Assembly: GCA_013152695.1 (NCBI GenBank)
Contig: JAADFV010000101.1
Location: 1 to 8,753, forward strand
Direction: 5' to 3'
Source of the DNA: Chloroflexota bacterium
Lineage (GTDB): Bacteria > Chloroflexota > Anaerolineae > J102
Length of the DNA: 8,753 bases
Below the pieces are notes generated by a model. That model ran no database searches, was not told the origin of the DNA, and saw nothing but the letters and a program-made list of their open reading frames with translations. Position numbers and translations under genes: made by a program. Of the stretch, positions 1-6,458 are shown one piece after another (position 1 is the stretch's first letter; the number at the start of each line of letters is the position of its first letter).

Positions 1-227
1 CGGGTGGCCACCCACCACCGACGTTCGCCTTACCATCACCTTCCGGGCGTTAGCCACATCCATGATGCGGCGCAGTACAAGGCGCCTTCCCCTCTTTCGA
101 TCGCCCTGGTTTGGAGGAGCTCCTGCAACATACGTGCGACGCGCCTGCGAGGTGTGTCGCACATTTGCCGAGGTTATTGGTCTGTAAATGTGATGAGCGT
201 GGCCGGAGGCATGGATGGCAGGCAAAT
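1..227. other. Left-edge stretch without a convincing gene
   Basis: This GC-rich stretch holds no reading frame I would call a gene. Short + frames starting at GTG 4 and ATG 111 have odd compositions rich in His, Arg and Ser and no recognisable motif. A minus-strand frame is open from ATG 261 to the left edge and is treated under findings. Structure that can be seen: a perfect 12-bp palindrome GGGTGGCCACCC at 2-13, and a strong potential RNA hairpin at 134-162. It may be the intergenic region downstream of, or between, genes outside the window. Confidence 0.5.
134..162 (+). other. Potential RNA hairpin, 13-bp stem with GCG loop
   Basis: The arms 134-146 and 150-162 pair over 13 positions around a three-base loop GCG. 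Eleven pairs are Watson-Crick and two are G-U, read as + strand RNA. On the other strand the two wobble pairs would become A-C mismatches, so the structure favours rightward transcription. No run of T follows, so it is not a standard terminator. Function unknown; it could be a processing or stability structure, or chance in a GC-rich stretch. Confidence 0.35.
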
Positions 228-255
228 AATTTTTATGAAAGGTTTCATAAAAATT
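228..255. promoter_or_regulatory. Perfect 13-bp inverted repeat, probable operator
   Basis: Arms AATTTTTATGAAA (228-240) and TTTCATAAAAATT (243-255) are exact reverse complements separated by GG. The right arm ends on the first T of the -35 hexamer of the promoter at 255-283. A dimeric regulator bound here would block or assist RNA polymerase. The core TGAAA-N2-TTTCA has the general look of a helix-turn-helix repressor site, as in LacI or ROK families, but I cannot name the regulator. The repeat is AT-rich, and no T run follows it, so a terminator is unlikely. Confidence 0.6.
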
Positions 256-283
256 TGACATTTACTCTCCTGCCTCGTATAAT
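255..283 (+). promoter_or_regulatory. Consensus sigma-70-type promoter
   Basis: TTGACA at 255-260 and TATAAT at 278-283 are separated by 17 bases: both hexamers and the spacing match the housekeeping sigma consensus exactly. Transcription should start near 288-291. It points toward the radical SAM genes, the first of which begins at 477, giving a leader of about 187 bases. The adjoining inverted repeat suggests that this very strong promoter is normally held in check. The terminator just downstream means most transcripts may stop after about 45 bases. Confidence 0.8.
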
Positions 284-288
284 CCGCA

Positions 289-312
289 CGGTTGATAGCG
301 CCAGATCAGCCG
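289..312 (+). promoter_or_regulatory. Alternative leader hairpin (candidate antiterminator)
   Basis: CGGTTGAT (289-296) can pair with ATCAGCCG (305-312), giving eight pairs including one G-U, with loop AGCGCCAG (297-304). The loop contains the left arm of the terminator at 297-333, so this hairpin, which is transcribed first, would compete with terminator formation or turn it into a pseudoknot. The outermost pairs exist only if transcription starts at or before 289-290. The competition is inferred from pairing by eye. Confidence 0.35.
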
Positions 313-333
313 CGCGCCCTCTGGCGTTTTTTT
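297..333 (+). terminator. Intrinsic terminator in the leader (attenuator)
   Basis: CGCCAGA (299-305) pairs perfectly with TCTGGCG (320-326) around a 14-base loop, and seven T residues follow (327-333). Two extra pairs with the first Ts (298 with 327, 297 with 328) can lengthen the stem. It lies about ten bases downstream of the expected start of transcription and about 145 bases before the first gene. It has no T run in the reverse direction. It may attenuate the promoter at 255-283, or could end an upstream transcript that enters from the left. Confidence 0.7.
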
Positions 334-476
334 CATCCACACGCACACCCTTATGCTTAACCCATCTGAGTAACTAACAAAAAGATTTTGAAACCCGGTT
401 CTAAGAACTCCCCTAGGTTGGACAAGCTCTTTTTGCAGTAGATTGCTTAATATAGTCTTGTTGGAAGGTATTTCTT
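334..476 (+). other. Leader between attenuator and first gene
   Basis: No gene is visible here. A small perfect dyad GTTCT-A-AGAAC lies at 398-408, next to AACC-C-GGTT (392-400). TATAGT at 451-456 (overlapping TAATAT 448-453) resembles a -10 element but has no good -35 at the right distance. The Shine-Dalgarno GGAAGG at 463-468 stands eight bases before ATG 477. I looked for the conserved B12 box of cobalamin riboswitches, expected given the genes, and did not find it. Confidence 0.4.
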
Positions 477-1979
477 ATGCGCATTGTCTTAATCAATCCC
501 CGTTTTCGTCTCCCCATTGACACTCGCACCACGCCTCATCTCGGCCTGGCTTACCTGGCCGCGGTTTCCGAGCGTCGTGGTGATGAAGTACGCATCTTTG
601 ATGCCGACGTCGAAGAGCAGTCACTGGCTGAATTCATCAAGGACTTTCGCCCTCACGTAGTGGGCATCACGGCCAATACACCCCAGGTGAAACAGGCCTG
701 GCGGCATGCTGCCCAGATCAAAGCTGTACATGATGTTCCGGTCGTGGTCGGCGGCCCCCATCCCAGCGTCGAAAGTGAAGACCTGGATTTCGAATCAGCC
801 AAGAGCCCTGCAGTCGATATGGTCGTACGAGGCGAGGGGGAAGAGACCTGGATTGAGATTTGTGATCGGATTGAGGATTTCATGCGGGATCAGCCCGATT
901 TTTCCACGGCGGCCCTCATGGACCCCGCCAAAGGGATATGGGATGATGTCTTGGGCCTGACTTATAAAACGTCTGATGGGGAACTGCATCGCAACATGGG
1001 TCGACCTGCTATTGCCGATCTCGATAGCCTGCCCTGGCCTGCATACCATCTTTTCAACATGGAGAAATACACCAACTTGCAGCCCGCCACCGACAAAGTG
1101 GATGGCTCCAAGAGTTTTAGTATTCTCACCAGTCGTGGCTGCCCTTATCGCTGCGTCTTCTGTTCCCAGTCGATCATGCCGGTCAAGTGGCGCAGCCGCA
1201 CTCCCGAAAATGTCTTGGCTGAATGGAAACATCTGGTAGAGGACCTGGGGGCTGAAGAAATCGGTGTTTTGGATGATAGCGCTAACATTCGCAAAAAGCG
1301 TCTCTACCAATTGGCCGATATGCTTATCGAGAACAATCTCAATCATGTTCCCTGGATTTTCGTCAATGGTATTCGTGCCAATTTGGTTGACCGTGAATTG
1401 ATGAAGAAGCTCAAGGAGGCGGGATTACGCCGTACCGCCTTTGGCGTCGAAACGGGTAATCCTGAAATTTTGCAAGCTATCGACAAAAACATCGACCTCG
1501 ATACCATCCGCAATGCTTTCAAAATCTGTAAAGAAGTCGGCCTGGAAACGATTGCCTTTATGATTATCGGCCTGCCGGGTGAAACCCGTGAAACAATGCA
1601 AGACACGATCAACTTCGCTATTGAATTGGATCCGTTGATTGCCAACTTCAGCATGATGACACCTTATCCCGGCACCAAAGTATGGGCTCAGGTTAAGAGG
1701 CATGGGCGTATGTTGATTCAGGATTGGGAAGATTATGTCTTTTTTGAGCAAAAGGCACGTTATGAGATGGGTGAGATGACGGCGGAGCTGGTCGAAGAGA
1801 TGTATCGTAAAGCGTACCGGCAATTTTACCTGCGCCCAGGCCCAATCTGGCGCAGGGTAAAAACAACCGATTTTTGGCTGAATTTACCGCGAAATATCCG
1901 TATTGCGATGCGTACCTTTGTGCCAAAGGCGGAGAAAACCGCTCTCAAAAAGAAAATCGAAGCTGAAGCGCGATCTTGA
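477..1979 (+). CDS. Cobalamin-binding-domain radical SAM protein
   Basis: A 500-residue cytoplasmic protein with the usual two-domain layout. The N-terminal part (about 1-150) resembles a cobalamin-binding Rossmann fold, with LGLAYLAAV near 22-30, GGPHPS at 92-97 and GEGEE at 119-123; it has no DxHxxG, which is normal in this radical SAM class. The radical SAM barrel follows, with C222, C226 and C229 in CPYRCVFC and GLPGE at 365-369. The C-terminal 70 residues are basic and helical. Such enzymes cleave S-adenosylmethionine and often methylate unactivated carbon or phosphorus, or rearrange rings, using methylcobalamin; which reaction this one performs cannot be read from the sequence. ATG 477 is preceded by GGAAGG at eight bases. 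Its closest relative here is the gene at 7936. Confidence 0.93.
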   Translation: MRIVLINPRFRLPIDTRTTPHLGLAYLAAVSERRGDEVRIFDADVEEQSLAEFIKDFRPHVVGITANTPQVKQAWRHAAQIKAVHDVPVVVGGPHPSVESEDLDFESAKSPAVDMVVRGEGEETWIEICDRIEDFMRDQPDFSTAALMDPAKGIWDDVLGLTYKTSDGELHRNMGRPAIADLDSLPWPAYHLFNMEKYTNLQPATDKVDGSKSFSILTSRGCPYRCVFCSQSIMPVKWRSRTPENVLAEWKHLVEDLGAEEIGVLDDSANIRKKRLYQLADMLIENNLNHVPWIFVNGIRANLVDRELMKKLKEAGLRRTAFGVETGNPEILQAIDKNIDLDTIRNAFKICKEVGLETIAFMIIGLPGETRETMQDTINFAIELDPLIANFSMMTPYPGTKVWAQVKRHGRMLIQDWEDYVFFEQKARYEMGEMTAELVEEMYRKAYRQFYLRPGPIWRRVKTTDFWLNLPRNIRIAMRTFVPKAEKTALKKKIEAEARS

Positions 1980-1983
1980 GCTC

Positions 1984-2027
1984 TGACAAGAAAGTGACAA
2001 GGCTGAGCAGGATGACAAAACTGTCAT
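1984..2027. repeat. Three TGACAA copies and a short dyad
   Basis: TGACAA occurs at 1984-1989, 1995-2000 and 2013-2018, just after the stop codon of the first gene. The third copy is also part of an inverted pair, ATGACA (2012-2017) with TGTCAT (2022-2027). Start-to-start spacings are 11 and 18 bases. This could be a binding site for a regulator acting on the gene at 2157, but the elements are short and chance is possible. Confidence 0.3.
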
Positions 2028-2059
2028 GAATTCGTTTTTCTTTTTCAAGCGGAATTCAT
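2026..2059. other. 8-bp inverted repeat with T-rich loop
   Basis: ATGAATTC (2026-2033) is the exact reverse complement of GAATTCAT (2052-2059), with an 18-base pyrimidine-rich loop. The T runs lie in the loop rather than after the stem, so this is not a typical intrinsic terminator. It may slow polymerase or mark a boundary between transcripts. The rest of the 177-base gap (1980-2156) contains no gene; TGCTAGCAT at 2067-2075 resembles an extended -10 element but lacks a convincing -35. Confidence 0.3.
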
Positions 2060-2141
2060 CTGCACGTGCTAGCATAAACTGAACCAACTCTGCCTTGCGT
2101 CTGAGCCAAATTCAACTTTGCCGGCGCCACGAAATTACGAC

Positions 2142-2147
2142 AGGAGG
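2142..2147 (+). promoter_or_regulatory. Shine-Dalgarno AGGAGG fixing the start at 2157
   Basis: A full AGGAGG lies nine bases before ATG 2157. It decides against an in-frame TTG at 2118, which would add 13 residues that do not resemble the family and would place the start ahead of this site. After ATG 2157 the protein begins directly with the first beta strand of the cobalamin-binding fold. Confidence 0.85.
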
Positions 2148-2156
2148 ACTGCAAGC

Positions 2157-3629
2157 ATGAAAATTGCCTTTATCGGTCCCAAATGGAACGAAATGGTCAA
2201 TGCCTATCCCTCATTGGGGTTGGGATATTTGGCGGCTGTAAGCGAACAAGAAGGTCATGAAGCACGTATCTTCGACTTTGGCCTACATCCCGAACGCCCT
2301 TTGTCCGAGGAAGTGCAGGATGTAATCGACTACCGGCCCGATCTCATCGCCTTTACTTCCATGACCACCAGCTTTGCCAGCGTGGAAGAGACCGCGGCCA
2401 TGCTCAAAGACGCCCTGGGTGTCACGACCATTATCGGTGGCCCACATGCCACCACCCTACCCCAACTCACCTTAGAAAATCCCAACTTCGATTACCTCAT
2501 TTATGGCGAGGGAGAAGAAGTTTTTCGCGATTTCATTCGTGCTCTCGACAATCACACCCACACCTGGGAAGGTATGACCGGCCTCTGGTACAAACAAGAT
2601 GGCCACGTGATCAACGGCGGCGAACGTCGCCTTATTTCCGATCTCGATGCTCTCCCTTACCCCGCCCGCCATCTCTTCCAGCTCGAGCAATATCCGCTCT
2701 ACGCCCCTAACGGCGAGCAGATGGTCACGGTGCTGAGTAGTCGCGGCTGTCCCTACAACTGTTCCTTCTGTTTCAAGGGCATTGTGGGACGAACCTATCG
2801 GCAGCGTAGCCCCGAAAACATCGCCGATGAGCTGGAAACCATCATGCATCAATATGGGGTACGCAATTTCTACTTCATCGACGATCTTTTCACCATCGAT
2901 GTACGTCGTCTCGATCAGATTCTCGATCACTTTATCCAACGTAACATGGACATCCGCTGGCGCTGTCTGGCCCGTGTTGACCGTGTCAATCCGGAACTTT
3001 TGCGGAAAATGTACAAGGCGGGGTGTAGACAGATTCACTACGGCATCGAAAGTGGCAACGAAGAGGTGCTCAAACGTACGGCCAAACATATTCGTCTCGA
3101 TCAGGTACGGGAAGCAGTACGCTGGACGGAAGAAGCAGGCATTCATAGCAAGGGCTATTTCATACTCGGTCTCCCCGGCGATACGGAAGAAACCATCGAA
3201 GAAACGATCGAATTCGCGGCCAGTCTCGATCTGAGCGAAGCCATGTTCAGTATCGCCACACCGATGCCCGGAACACAGCTCTGGAACGAGCTCTTGCGTA
3301 AACATCCCGAAACCGAGTACAATGCCGATTTCACCAAGAGCTATTATTACAATAGCTACACTTCTGAAATCGCTCCCTTCATGAATGTTTCCGATGTAGA
3401 TGACGAAGTCCTCAGTGGCTACACGATCAAGGCCCGTGAACGTTTCATCGAAGAGAAAAAACGACGCCTGTATCGACGTAGTTTCGGCGATACCACCGGT
3501 GACCTGCTGTGGAACGTAGCACGCCTGACCCCTATCCGTAAAATCGGCAGCACTTTGGTCAAGATAGGATTATTCGACAACTTCAGGCGTACAAAGAGCG
3601 CCTTCTTCGGCTCCATTTCTTGGAGCTAG
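2157..3629 (+). CDS. Cobalamin-binding-domain radical SAM protein
   Basis: A 490-residue protein whose first strand, MKIAFIGPK, opens the cobalamin-binding fold. GGPHATTLP begins at 94 and GEGEE at 117, followed by the radical SAM domain with C198, C202 and C205 in CPYNCSFC, and GLPGD at 338-342. The charged C-terminal tail (about 420-490) is helical and Arg/Lys-rich, without membrane segments. It should bind a [4Fe-4S] cluster, S-adenosylmethionine and probably cobalamin; the substrate is unknown. It shares motif layout with the gene at 477 but is clearly diverged around the post-cysteine region. It is followed by the SPASM gene after 18 bases, so both are likely translated from one message. 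The start is fixed by AGGAGG at 2142-2147. Confidence 0.93.
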   Translation: MKIAFIGPKWNEMVNAYPSLGLGYLAAVSEQEGHEARIFDFGLHPERPLSEEVQDVIDYRPDLIAFTSMTTSFASVEETAAMLKDALGVTTIIGGPHATTLPQLTLENPNFDYLIYGEGEEVFRDFIRALDNHTHTWEGMTGLWYKQDGHVINGGERRLISDLDALPYPARHLFQLEQYPLYAPNGEQMVTVLSSRGCPYNCSFCFKGIVGRTYRQRSPENIADELETIMHQYGVRNFYFIDDLFTIDVRRLDQILDHFIQRNMDIRWRCLARVDRVNPELLRKMYKAGCRQIHYGIESGNEEVLKRTAKHIRLDQVREAVRWTEEAGIHSKGYFILGLPGDTEETIEETIEFAASLDLSEAMFSIATPMPGTQLWNELLRKHPETEYNADFTKSYYYNSYTSEIAPFMNVSDVDDEVLSGYTIKARERFIEEKKRRLYRRSFGDTTGDLLWNVARLTPIRKIGSTLVKIGLFDNFRRTKSAFFGSISWS

Positions 3630-3647
3630 CCCTCGTAAGGACTGAAA

Positions 3648-4784
3648 ATGGCACCGCAACCTTTAACCATTCAGGAAAAGATACGCAATAAATCACGAAT
3701 TTATCGGCGACGCGTCATGGGGCCAATCAAATGGTTGGCTTACGAAACCGGCCAAACCCGCTTCGTACCTGCCCCTGACCGCATGTACATCGAAACGACC
3801 AACATCTGCAATCTCAACTGCATCATGTGCCCCACCGGTCGGGGAGAAATCACCCGCCCTCATGGTTTCATGAAATGGGAAGTCTTCAAACAAATCGTGG
3901 ATGAAATGGCGCCTCATGTCAAGGCCACCACCCTTCACATTTGGGGAGAACCCCTTCTGCACAAACGTATCTATGACATGGTGGACTATTGCCGGGAAAA
4001 GGGATTACGCTCGGAGATTAGTACCAATGCTACCCTCCTTACTCCCGAGCGCTCGCAGCGCCTACTCGATGCCGGGCTCAACGTCATTTACCTCTGTCAG
4101 GATGGAATTCGGCCCGAGACCTACGAAAACGTGCGCGTGAACGCCGATTTCGAAAAAACCAACGCCAATATCCGTCATTTTGTTGAGCTCAAGCATCAGG
4201 GCGGGTACGACACCTTTGTCAACTTGCAAATCATCGAGATGGAAAATACCAAAGAGGATACGGTTGAGTTCGTCGAATATTGGCGTGATATCCCGGGCGT
4301 CGATCTGGTTCACGTCAAGCCCTTCGACTCCTGGGGCGATCAGATCGAAGAAATCAGTGCTTTACGGCTCGAACAAGAGCAGCAACTCCCCTCGCGCTTC
4401 GCTTGTCCCAACCTCTGGTACCATGTCCACATCTACTGGGATGGTTCCATTGCCATGTGTGATCGCGACTTCAACCTGGACTATGATCTGGGGAATGTCA
4501 TCGATGAAGATGGCATCGTGCGGGTGATGAAGAATTGGAACGGCCCCAAAATGCAGGAATTACGTCGCCTTCATCTGCAAGGGCGCTATGACGAGGTTTC
4601 TCCTTGCAACACCTGCAGCGAATGGGCCTGGTGGAAACCCACCCTTTCTGCTGGTTTTGGTAACCGTCCCGTGCAGGAACAATTCAGTGGGCAGGCCGTA
4701 CGCGCGAGCAACAATGGTCATGAGGCCCCCACCCCCGCTGAACTCGTCATTCCTGAAGAAAGCCATCATGGCAGTAGTCAATAG
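3648..4784 (+). CDS. Radical SAM protein with SPASM-type C-terminus
   Basis: A 378-residue protein without a cobalamin-binding domain. After a basic helical N-terminus of about 45 residues comes the radical SAM core, with C54, C58 and C61 in CNLNCIMC and the SAM-contacting WGEP at 99-102. The C-terminal part has C253, G266 and C271 in the SPASM spacing CX12GX4C, then C320 and C323 in CNTC. These four cysteines fit one auxiliary [4Fe-4S] cluster. SPASM proteins include peptide maturases, sulfatase-activating enzymes and the aminoglycoside dehydrogenase BtrN, so peptide modification or alcohol oxidation are both possible. The last 40 residues are disordered-looking, rich in Pro, Ala and Glu. 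TAAGGA (3636-3641) precedes ATG 3648. It lies inside the operon, 15 bases before the next gene. Confidence 0.92.
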   Translation: MAPQPLTIQEKIRNKSRIYRRRVMGPIKWLAYETGQTRFVPAPDRMYIETTNICNLNCIMCPTGRGEITRPHGFMKWEVFKQIVDEMAPHVKATTLHIWGEPLLHKRIYDMVDYCREKGLRSEISTNATLLTPERSQRLLDAGLNVIYLCQDGIRPETYENVRVNADFEKTNANIRHFVELKHQGGYDTFVNLQIIEMENTKEDTVEFVEYWRDIPGVDLVHVKPFDSWGDQIEEISALRLEQEQQLPSRFACPNLWYHVHIYWDGSIAMCDRDFNLDYDLGNVIDEDGIVRVMKNWNGPKMQELRRLHLQGRYDEVSPCNTCSEWAWWKPTLSAGFGNRPVQEQFSGQAVRASNNGHEAPTPAELVIPEESHHGSSQ

Positions 4785-4799
4785 CACGGAGTCGCATTA

Positions 4800-6203
4800 A
4801 TGGCATTTCTTTTTTCACGTAAGACAAGAAAATCCAATATTCTCTGGCTTGACCTGGGTGATTTAGGCGACTTGGTGCATCCAAACGGCCCTCACGAACA
4901 GTGGCAGGATCACGGTCTGGGCTTGCTGCGCACGATTTTGCAAAAAAACGGCATCGAAACCGATATTGCTTCGACCCGAGCCGTCACCTCATGGGAACAA
5001 CTGAAACCGCAGATTGCCGGTTATGATATGCTGCTCATGAACGTACGCAGCTACACCTTTCCGCCCGCCCTGAAAGCAGCCAAGCTCTTCAAACAACTGA
5101 ATCCCAACAGCCTCATTCTCGTAGGCGGCATGCATGCCACCGTCGCCCCTGACGAGATGCAAGCTATACCGGAGCTCGATAAAATCTGCATGGGTGCGGG
5201 AGAAAAGGTCATTGTCGATCTGGTGCGCAATCCTGATTCTTTTCCGCGCCTTTTCGCGGGTGAAAGCGCCAAATCTATGTCGGAATGGCCCATGATCGAC
5301 CGTGAGCTCTGGCCCAAACCGGCCGGGGGCTGGCGCATGAAGCGTCGCTGGAAATGGCGCTGGCCTATGGAGCCAGAATGTGGCTGGGGTCCAGGCCCGG
5401 TGGCAACCATCCTTACCAGCCGTGTGTGCCCCTGGCAGTGTGTCTTTTGTAATGAAAGCTCGTACATCGAAAATATGGGACGCCGCTCCGTCGATCAGGT
5501 CATCGATGAATTGAATTTCCTCGATCGCAAATATGGCGTTGGCTCTGTGGTCATCCACGACTCCATGTTCTTCCAACAACCCCGTTGGCTGGAAGAATGG
5601 CTGGAAAAATACCCGCGCAAGACCAAGCGCTGGACCTATTGGGCAGCAGGACGGGCCGATACCGTGCGCCAATGGCCCGAACTATTCGAAGCCCTCGTAC
5701 GAGAAACCAACTGGCGTACCATCTCCATCGGTTTCGAATCAGGCAGCGACCGCATCTTGAAGCTGCTCAACAAAGAATCCAACGAAGAAGATAACTACTT
5801 CACCATCGATTTGGTCAATCGCCTGGGCGACGAGCTCGAAGCCAAAGGCGAACAACCCCCTGTGTTCTGGTCCAACATCATGTTGGGCATCCCCGGTGAA
5901 AGCCACGAAGACGCCTTCAAAACCATGCGCATGCTCAAACGCATGAAGCGCGTCATGCCTTCGATTTCCTTTTACGCCCCTTATCCCGGCTCTGCCCTGG
6001 GCTATCAGCTCATCGCTGAGGGCAAAAGCCTCATGTCGAAAGACAATTATCACCGCTTCCCCGACGAGGAAAAGGTGAAAGGAGTGGATTATCAATTCTA
6101 TCGCGATATGCTAGCCGGCAAATACGATGACGAAATCAACAAAGGCTTGCAAACCATTCGTCACGGCGCCGATCTCTACGAAGACGCTCTTGTCAAGGCT
6201 TAG
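4800..6203 (+). CDS. Divergent cobalamin-type radical SAM protein
   Basis: A 467-residue protein. The N-terminal domain shows GGMHATVAP from 109 and GAGE at 132-135 in place of the usual GEGE. The radical SAM cluster motif is C210, C214 and C217 in CPWQCVFC, preceded by SRV rather than the common SRG, and GIPGE is at 363-367. Between the domains lies an unusual basic, Trp-rich stretch at 171-196 with six Trp and one extra Cys (C194). The C-terminus is shorter than in the genes at 477 and 2157. Cobalamin binding is likely by family likeness but less certain than in the neighbours. GGAG at 4788-4791 stands eight bases before ATG 4800. Substrate unknown; co-transcribed with the SPASM gene. Confidence 0.9.
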   Translation: MAFLFSRKTRKSNILWLDLGDLGDLVHPNGPHEQWQDHGLGLLRTILQKNGIETDIASTRAVTSWEQLKPQIAGYDMLLMNVRSYTFPPALKAAKLFKQLNPNSLILVGGMHATVAPDEMQAIPELDKICMGAGEKVIVDLVRNPDSFPRLFAGESAKSMSEWPMIDRELWPKPAGGWRMKRRWKWRWPMEPECGWGPGPVATILTSRVCPWQCVFCNESSYIENMGRRSVDQVIDELNFLDRKYGVGSVVIHDSMFFQQPRWLEEWLEKYPRKTKRWTYWAAGRADTVRQWPELFEALVRETNWRTISIGFESGSDRILKLLNKESNEEDNYFTIDLVNRLGDELEAKGEQPPVFWSNIMLGIPGESHEDAFKTMRMLKRMKRVMPSISFYAPYPGSALGYQLIAEGKSLMSKDNYHRFPDEEKVKGVDYQFYRDMLAGKYDDEINKGLQTIRHGADLYEDALVKA

Positions 6204-6224
6204 CACCTTCTGTCTGATAAAATC

Positions 6225-6431
6225 ATGAGTAGTTTCAGCAATCCCCACTACATGTACCTCTTCGAACTCAAAAACGGAAAGCAAAAACTTGCCTATGGCG
6301 AATCTCCCGAAGATGCCCTAGATATCCTGCGAATCCGTCTCAGTGAAGAGGAGATGGCCAACATCCTTCCCGACCGCTACATCAAAATCAGTCAGCGTCA
6401 ACTACAAAAATATGTCCATAACTTAGGATAA
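6225..6431 (+). CDS. Small conserved-looking protein of unknown function
   Basis: A 68-residue protein that I do not recognise. It has no Cys, no signal peptide and no membrane segment. The pattern suggests two short strands joined by a KNG turn (about 10-24), two charged helices (about 27-46), and a final strand with IKISQRQL. It lies 21 bases after the gene at 4800 and 27 bases before the one at 6459, on the same strand. No Shine-Dalgarno is visible before ATG 6225; an alternative start is ATG 6252 (residue 10), where the folded part seems to begin. Without a leader and core peptide layout, it looks more like a small partner or binding protein than a modified peptide, but neither role is shown. 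Confidence 0.7.
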   Translation: MSSFSNPHYMYLFELKNGKQKLAYGESPEDALDILRIRLSEEEMANILPDRYIKISQRQLQKYVHNLG

Positions 6432-6458
6432 GTTACATCGCTCCCACCTTTATTTTTT

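Noticed and set aside
4..377. Two overlapping short + strand frames (4-258 and 111-377)
   Set aside because: Odd composition, no motif, no convincing Shine-Dalgarno, and the second crosses the promoter and the terminator.
284..476. Cobalamin or SAM riboswitch in the leader
   Set aside because: Expected from the gene content, but I could not find the B12 box or the SAM-I core sequences, and the leader before the terminator is too short for either.
2118..2156. Upstream TTG start adding 13 residues to the gene at 2157
   Set aside because: AGGAGG at 2142-2147 is correctly placed for ATG 2157 and would lie inside the longer form; the extra residues do not look like the family.
2472..3305. Long minus-strand frame of 277 codons, and similar ones at 795-1346 and 4989-5672
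   Set aside because: They lie entirely opposite clear radical SAM genes with visible motifs and have no family features of their own; they are antisense shadows.
6225..6431. The small protein as a RiPP precursor
   Set aside because: No Cys, Ser/Thr-rich or repetitive core, no Gly-Gly type cleavage site; charged helices throughout look like a folded protein.
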